From positions 1 to 10,868 of the forward strand of contig BQKZ01014847.1 of assembly GCA_036244855.1 (NCBI GenBank): a stretch of 10,868 nucleotides of DNA, written 5' to 3'. Of this stretch, positions 7,847 to 10,868 are shown piece by piece (position 1 is the first letter of the stretch; every line of letters begins with the position of its first letter). Made by a program: the position numbers and the translations under genes. The notes beneath the pieces are model-generated. The model was not told the DNA's origin, did no database searches, and worked only from the letters and a program-made list of their open reading frames with translations. Origin of the DNA: Temnopleurus reevesii (Eukaryota; Echinodermata; Echinoidea; Temnopleuroida; Temnopleuridae).

Positions 7847-8080
7847 GGATGATGACGATGATGATGATGATGATATTGGCGATGACAATGATGATGGTTG
7901 TGTAAGGATGATGAGGATGATGATGATCATGGTGATGGTGGTGATGGTGATGGTGATGATGGCAAAAAGATAATGAGTTTACAATTAATGAAACTGATGA
8001 TTAAGATAATTTATGGCGATGATGAAAATGATGATGATGACGATGGTGATGATGACGAGGAGGATGATTATGATTATTAT
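7763..8080 (+). repeat. Long impure GAT microsatellite
   Basis: A nearly pure GAT run at about 7777-7873 is followed by a degenerate stretch to about 7962 and a second segment at about 8018-8080 rich in GATGAT, GACGAT and GATTAT. It starts within 15-25 bases of the donor at 7751. It is the counterpart of the repeat after copy A but is longer and more interrupted. Poly-Asp and poly-Ser frames across it are not genes. Confidence 0.93.
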
Positions 8081-8573
8081 ATGTGTGCATGTCTACAAGA
8101 TAACAGAGTACACTATAGCACATTTGTTAGGCTCACACAATGCGCAATTTAGCATAAACATCAGGGTTTTTTTTACAATCAAACCGTTTTGTGGTGTGCT
8201 GAGATTTAGACTAGGTGTTGTGCTTAAGCAATAGGCTACAATCATGTACTTTGTATTTTTGTCATAATTTGATACAAAAAGCTAGATATTTTCTTTGTTA
8301 TCAAAACCAAAGCAGTGAAATGTCTTCGTCAATCTCTCTTCTCTCTCACTTTCCTGCCACCCCTTGGCTCCCCTCTAAATTTATTTGATTTTTCTCTGAG
8401 AAAAAAGATTCAGTTATATCATAAAGTCAAGAAAGCTTAAAGAAAATTGGAATAAAAGACAAAGAAATCTTATATTTTGATCCAAAAAGTATCCTTTTCA
8501 AGAGTTAGTGTATTAATGTAATTTTTTTTTTAAACCATAACAAATATATGTATGGTTCCACTTTTTTTGAAAG
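8081..8573. other. Non-coding part of the last intron
   Basis: AT-rich sequence with homopolymer A and T runs and a short TCTCTCTT-rich patch near 8330-8350. No exon, RNA gene or clear repeat is seen. Confidence 0.5.
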
Positions 8574-8684
8574 TACATCTTCTGTACGATGCCACAAGCC
8601 TACCGTCGGGCCAAGAGCCGCTTTACGCGAGGTTGTTTCATGATCTCGGCCGACAAGCTTCACCTCCCGGCCCATCTGTTTACG
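8574..8684 (+). CDS. Candidate cassette exon, 37 codons
   Basis: This is a GC-rich island in the AT-rich last intron. A possible acceptor, CACTTTTTTTGAAAG, ends at 8573 and a possible donor is ACG|GTTAGC at 8685. In phase 0, the phase of every other exon here, it reads as 37 open codons with mostly G or C at the third position. The peptide starts YIFCTMPQAYRRAKSRF and ends DKLHLPAHLFT. Against it: both splice sites are only moderate, the minus strand is also open across the same bases, and I do not recognise the peptide. It could instead be a decayed retroelement or pseudogene fragment. Confidence 0.3.
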
Positions 8685-9485
8685 GTTAGCTGCTTGCCTG
8701 ATGTAGCACCATTTGCTTGATATAGCATGTCAGCGTGGTTGATGTGACTGGATGGTTTTGAAGAATCTTCTGTGTGAATCGGGAGTCTACTTTCTTGTAT
8801 GAAAAATTATCTGTTCCCCTCTATTGTTTGAAAGATTCATTCTTGGTACAACAATGAGTCGACAACTTTTTAGTGTTCCAATGATTATTCCTGAAAAAAA
8901 TGTATTGTATGAACTTAAATTCATGCAATGGTTTCATTATCACAAATTTGTAGGTATTGGCCTTCGAAATTTTCCACTCTTCATGGCGCACATTCATATG
9001 TTTACAAATATAGTTTAAAAAAACATGAAAGTAAAAACATGCTAAAATTTTGAAATAGTTAACAATTGCAAAAATATTGGCGTATACAGTGGCCAAAAAA
9101 ATAAGTTTAATCATGACATTGCATTTTTGTTAGAATAAGGAATTAGTTTAGGCCTGGAAATTACTTCTAGATAAAATGCTCCTAATTTGGGGTATGTAGT
9201 GTTCACCACATCACAATTTTTAATTTCCATCTGATATAGGAATGAGCTTGTAAGATACACATTTTGAAATATCGTTCTGCGTATTTGGAACTTTTCCTGA
9301 TGTGCATGGCATGTTTGCGGTGCTTCGTTCATAGGTTGCAAGTTTTCTTCGTTATTGCAAGGAAAGAATCTTCTTGAGATTAAGTTTGGAATAATTTTAT
9401 ACAGGGATTTTCCACATGGATACCTTCTTGTATACACAGTGTATGTCCAATATTTTTTGTTGTTATTGTAAAGACAAAGCCTTGA
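8685..9485. other. Non-coding part of the last intron
   Basis: AT-rich sequence without supported exons. A minus-strand frame of about 130 codons at 9111-9512 has no start context, no splice support and unremarkable composition, and is treated as chance. A plus-strand frame at 8824-9018 is likewise unsupported. Confidence 0.5.
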
Positions 9486-9656
9486 CTCTTTTCTATTGTC
9501 TTGCTCTCTCACTGTCTTTCTTCTTTTCTACTTTTTCCTTCTTATTATTCTTCCTCTTCTTTTCCATCATCTTCTTCTTCTTCTTGTTTCTGTTTTCTCT
9601 TCCTTCTACTTCTTCTTATTTTCTTTTTTTTTTCTCTCTTTTTTTATTCCTTCTCG
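9486..9656 (+). repeat. Long pyrimidine tract, CTT/TTC-rich
   Basis: About 170 bases almost entirely C and T on the plus strand, with runs of TTC and TCTT. Such homopyrimidine-homopurine DNA can form triplex structures, and in the transcript it would offer many binding sites for polypyrimidine-tract-binding proteins. It lies about 1 kb upstream of the last acceptor. Phe/Leu/Ser-rich frames across it are low-complexity artefacts. Confidence 0.85.
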
Positions 9657-10288
9657 TTCATCTGTGTTTTGATGAGATCGAGCACAGAAAGTTTTTTTTT
9701 TAGGTTGAGTCTTCTCATTTTCATGGGTTAACCCATTGTGATACCAATTGCATGGTGTGATTTCAAAAGATAGTACATCAATTATGTTGTTTTTGTTACG
9801 TTCAATGTAGAGTTGTATTACAGAATATTACCAGATTGTAAACGAAGTATGATTTTTTTATACTAACTAGTGTAGAAAAATGATTAAGCATGAATCAATG
9901 ATATGTTCCAGGCACAAACAGTTATTGTTTGAATCAGAGTAATACAGTCTATGTTTAGTGTCATTGAAAACTATAGGGGTTGCTCCAATAAGAGGCATTA
10001 TCTTGTAAATCATATTCTAAGTCATTTTTTCACTCATTTGCAACAAAATGATAAATTAATCAGTATTATTCTGATAAGAACAATGCATTCTATGTAAAAA
10101 AAAAATGCAAAGAACAACATGTAGTATTTTTTTACAGTGCATGAAAGGGAGATGCCCCCAAACTATGGAGCACAATTCTTCATTCCACATTTACTGAAAT
10201 TTATAGACTGTTGTACAATGTATTATGTAGATTCATTTTCAGATACACTTCTTATGCATTTCAATTTTGATGAAATACATGTATGAAT
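9657..10288. other. Non-coding part of the last intron
   Basis: AT-rich sequence without exon signals. The only notable item is a perfect 14-base palindrome, ATGGGTTAACCCAT, at 9723-9736. Confidence 0.5.
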
Positions 10289-10292
10289 TTAA

Positions 10293-10455
10293 GGGGGGTG
10301 TTGTTCAAAAGCTGCAATTGATCGCATGCAAATCAGTTGAAAATTGTAACATGCATTTTCATTTGTGCACGATACGCGTTTCTAACAAAAGGCGCATGAA
10401 ACAATGATTTTGAAAGGCGCGTACTGATCAATTGCAACTTTTGATCAACACCCCC
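10293..10455. mobile_element. Small terminal-inverted-repeat element (MITE), copy 2
   Basis: A 163-base element flanked by TTAA on both sides (10289-10292 and 10456-10459). Its ends are inverted repeats of about 30 bases: GGGGGTGTTG(T/A)TCAAAAG followed by (C/T)TGCAATTGATC. The left end has six G where the right has five C. The interior shares AAATTGTAACA(T/C)GCA and GCATGAAACAA(T/A)GATTTTGA with the element at 6204-6373. The TTAA flanks recall piggyBac-type insertion, but G-rich ends ending in TGTT also occur in PIF/Harbinger MITEs, so the superfamily is open. No coding capacity. Confidence 0.78.
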
Positions 10456-10459
10456 TTAA

Positions 10460-10688
10460 TCTAAGAGAGCAATAGAGAGTTTTTATGATCTCCAAAATAT
10501 TCTTGTGTCACAATCACTATGCTCCCATTTAAAAGTTCTCTTTGTGGGAGAATATCCTGATTAACATTTATTTGCAGTTGGAATCTGTGAAATGTATATT
10601 ATGTAGCAGGTCCATTTCTAAAAGCACAACTATGCATTCTGTTTGAATTTGTTTTCTCATGACATAAATTTTATCCATTTTATTTTAG
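10460..10688. other. Last-intron 3' end with acceptor
   Basis: AT-rich intron end. The acceptor used is TTTTATTTTAG ending at 10688, preceded by a T-rich stretch. A second acceptor-like TATTTGCAG lies near 10570 but is followed by a reading frame with early stops. Confidence 0.6.
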
Positions 10689-10868
10689 CTTGGTATCCCA
10701 GCAAAAGTCCACATCCCTGAGCGTTACAACCCCGCAGACGACAACGACAGCGAGATGGATCGAGAGGAGTCGGAAGAGGAGAGAGCGTTGAGAGAACAGA
10801 AAGCAAAGAAGATGGCCAAGATACTATCGTCACAGAGTATGCAGGAATGGCATCCAAGAGAAATGTAA
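10689..10868 (+). CDS. Last coding exon, acidic/basic helical C-terminus
   Basis: The exon starts after TTTTAG in phase 0 and encodes 59 residues then TAA at 10866-10868, the last bases of the window. The peptide opens LGIPAKVHIPERYNPADDND, then a charged run of Glu and Arg (residues 24-36), a Lys/Ala-rich segment (REQKAKKMAKIL) and a short tail ending QEWHPREM. Residues 22-46 are likely helical. From memory the layout, an IPERY-like motif followed by a charged helix and KIL-SS-S, vaguely recalls C-terminal tails of PLEKHA5/6/7-type adaptor proteins, but I cannot support that assignment. If the exon continued, the final GTAA could be read as a donor, so the stop is likely but not proven. The untranslated 3' region is outside the window. 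Confidence 0.82.
   Translation, partial: LGIPAKVHIPERYNPADDNDSEMDREESEEERALREQKAKKMAKILSSQSMQEWHPREM

Larger units (their letters stand above)
5894..7962 (+). repeat. Tandem segmental duplication, copy B
   Basis: This is the second copy of the block at 4033-5804, in the same orientation. It is longer mainly because of a 170-base inverted-repeat element at 6204-6373 that is absent from copy A. It also holds a different segment at about 7137-7458 in place of A's 5105-5400. Intron homology is clear but substantially diverged, much more than the exon. The copy ends in a long, impure GAT repeat. Confidence 0.85.

Noticed and set aside
7733..8152. Poly-Asp, poly-Ser and Met-rich frames over the second GAT repeat
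   Set aside because: Same repeat artefact; no conserved non-repeat protein sequence.
9111..9512. 133-codon minus-strand frame
   Set aside because: No initiation or splice context, no recognised motif, and a composition expected of AT-rich intron.
9416..9731. Phe/Leu/Ser-rich plus-strand frames resembling membrane segments
   Set aside because: They are the direct translation of a pyrimidine tract.
9723..9736. Perfect 14-base palindrome as a regulatory site
   Set aside because: One short palindrome in a long AT-rich intron without supporting context.

Overview
The window looks like animal nuclear DNA, most likely from an echinoderm such as a sea urchin. The reasons are short GC-richer exons in long AT-rich introns, consensus GT/AG splice sites, triplet microsatellites, and dispersed repeats that resemble sea-urchin repeats as I remember them: a tRNA-derived SINE, a CATAAAGCTGTT...GACTGGTGA foldback and an AAGGGATG element. 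The species call is inference. There is no bacterial-style gene organisation.

The only supported gene is the 3' part of a multi-exon, plus-strand protein-coding gene. Four coding exons can be proposed: 1774-2016, 5536-5691, 7595-7750 and 10689-10868. All start on codon boundaries, and the three internal ones are multiples of three (81, 52 and 52 codons). The last has 59 codons plus TAA, ending on the last base of the window. The predicted segment, 244 residues if every exon is used, is hydrophilic. It runs from a basic Ser/Arg-rich part with a 14-3-3-like motif, through a Pro/Asp-rich linker and a 52-residue charged module encoded twice, to an acidic/basic helical tail. I do not recognise the family with confidence. 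Earlier exons must lie upstream.

Layout. 1-1773: intron or upstream DNA with an old SINE on the minus strand and three foldback-type inverted repeats. 1774-2016: GC-rich exon. 2034-3480: about ten degenerate monomers of roughly 141 bp, starting 17 bases after the exon's donor. 3481-4032: non-coding. 4033-5804 and 5894-7962: two tandem copies of a block of about 1.8-2.1 kb, each ending in the 52-codon exon, its donor and a GAT repeat. Each copy has later acquired different insertions, including a small inverted-repeat element only in the second. 7963-10688: last intron, with a second copy of that element, a long pyrimidine tract and a GC-rich candidate cassette exon. 10689-10868: last coding exon.

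The most notable observation is the duplicated exon. The two copies differ at 15 of 156 bases, yet every difference is synonymous and the peptides are identical, while the surrounding intron sequence has diverged much further. This points to long-term selection on both copies, used together or as alternatives.
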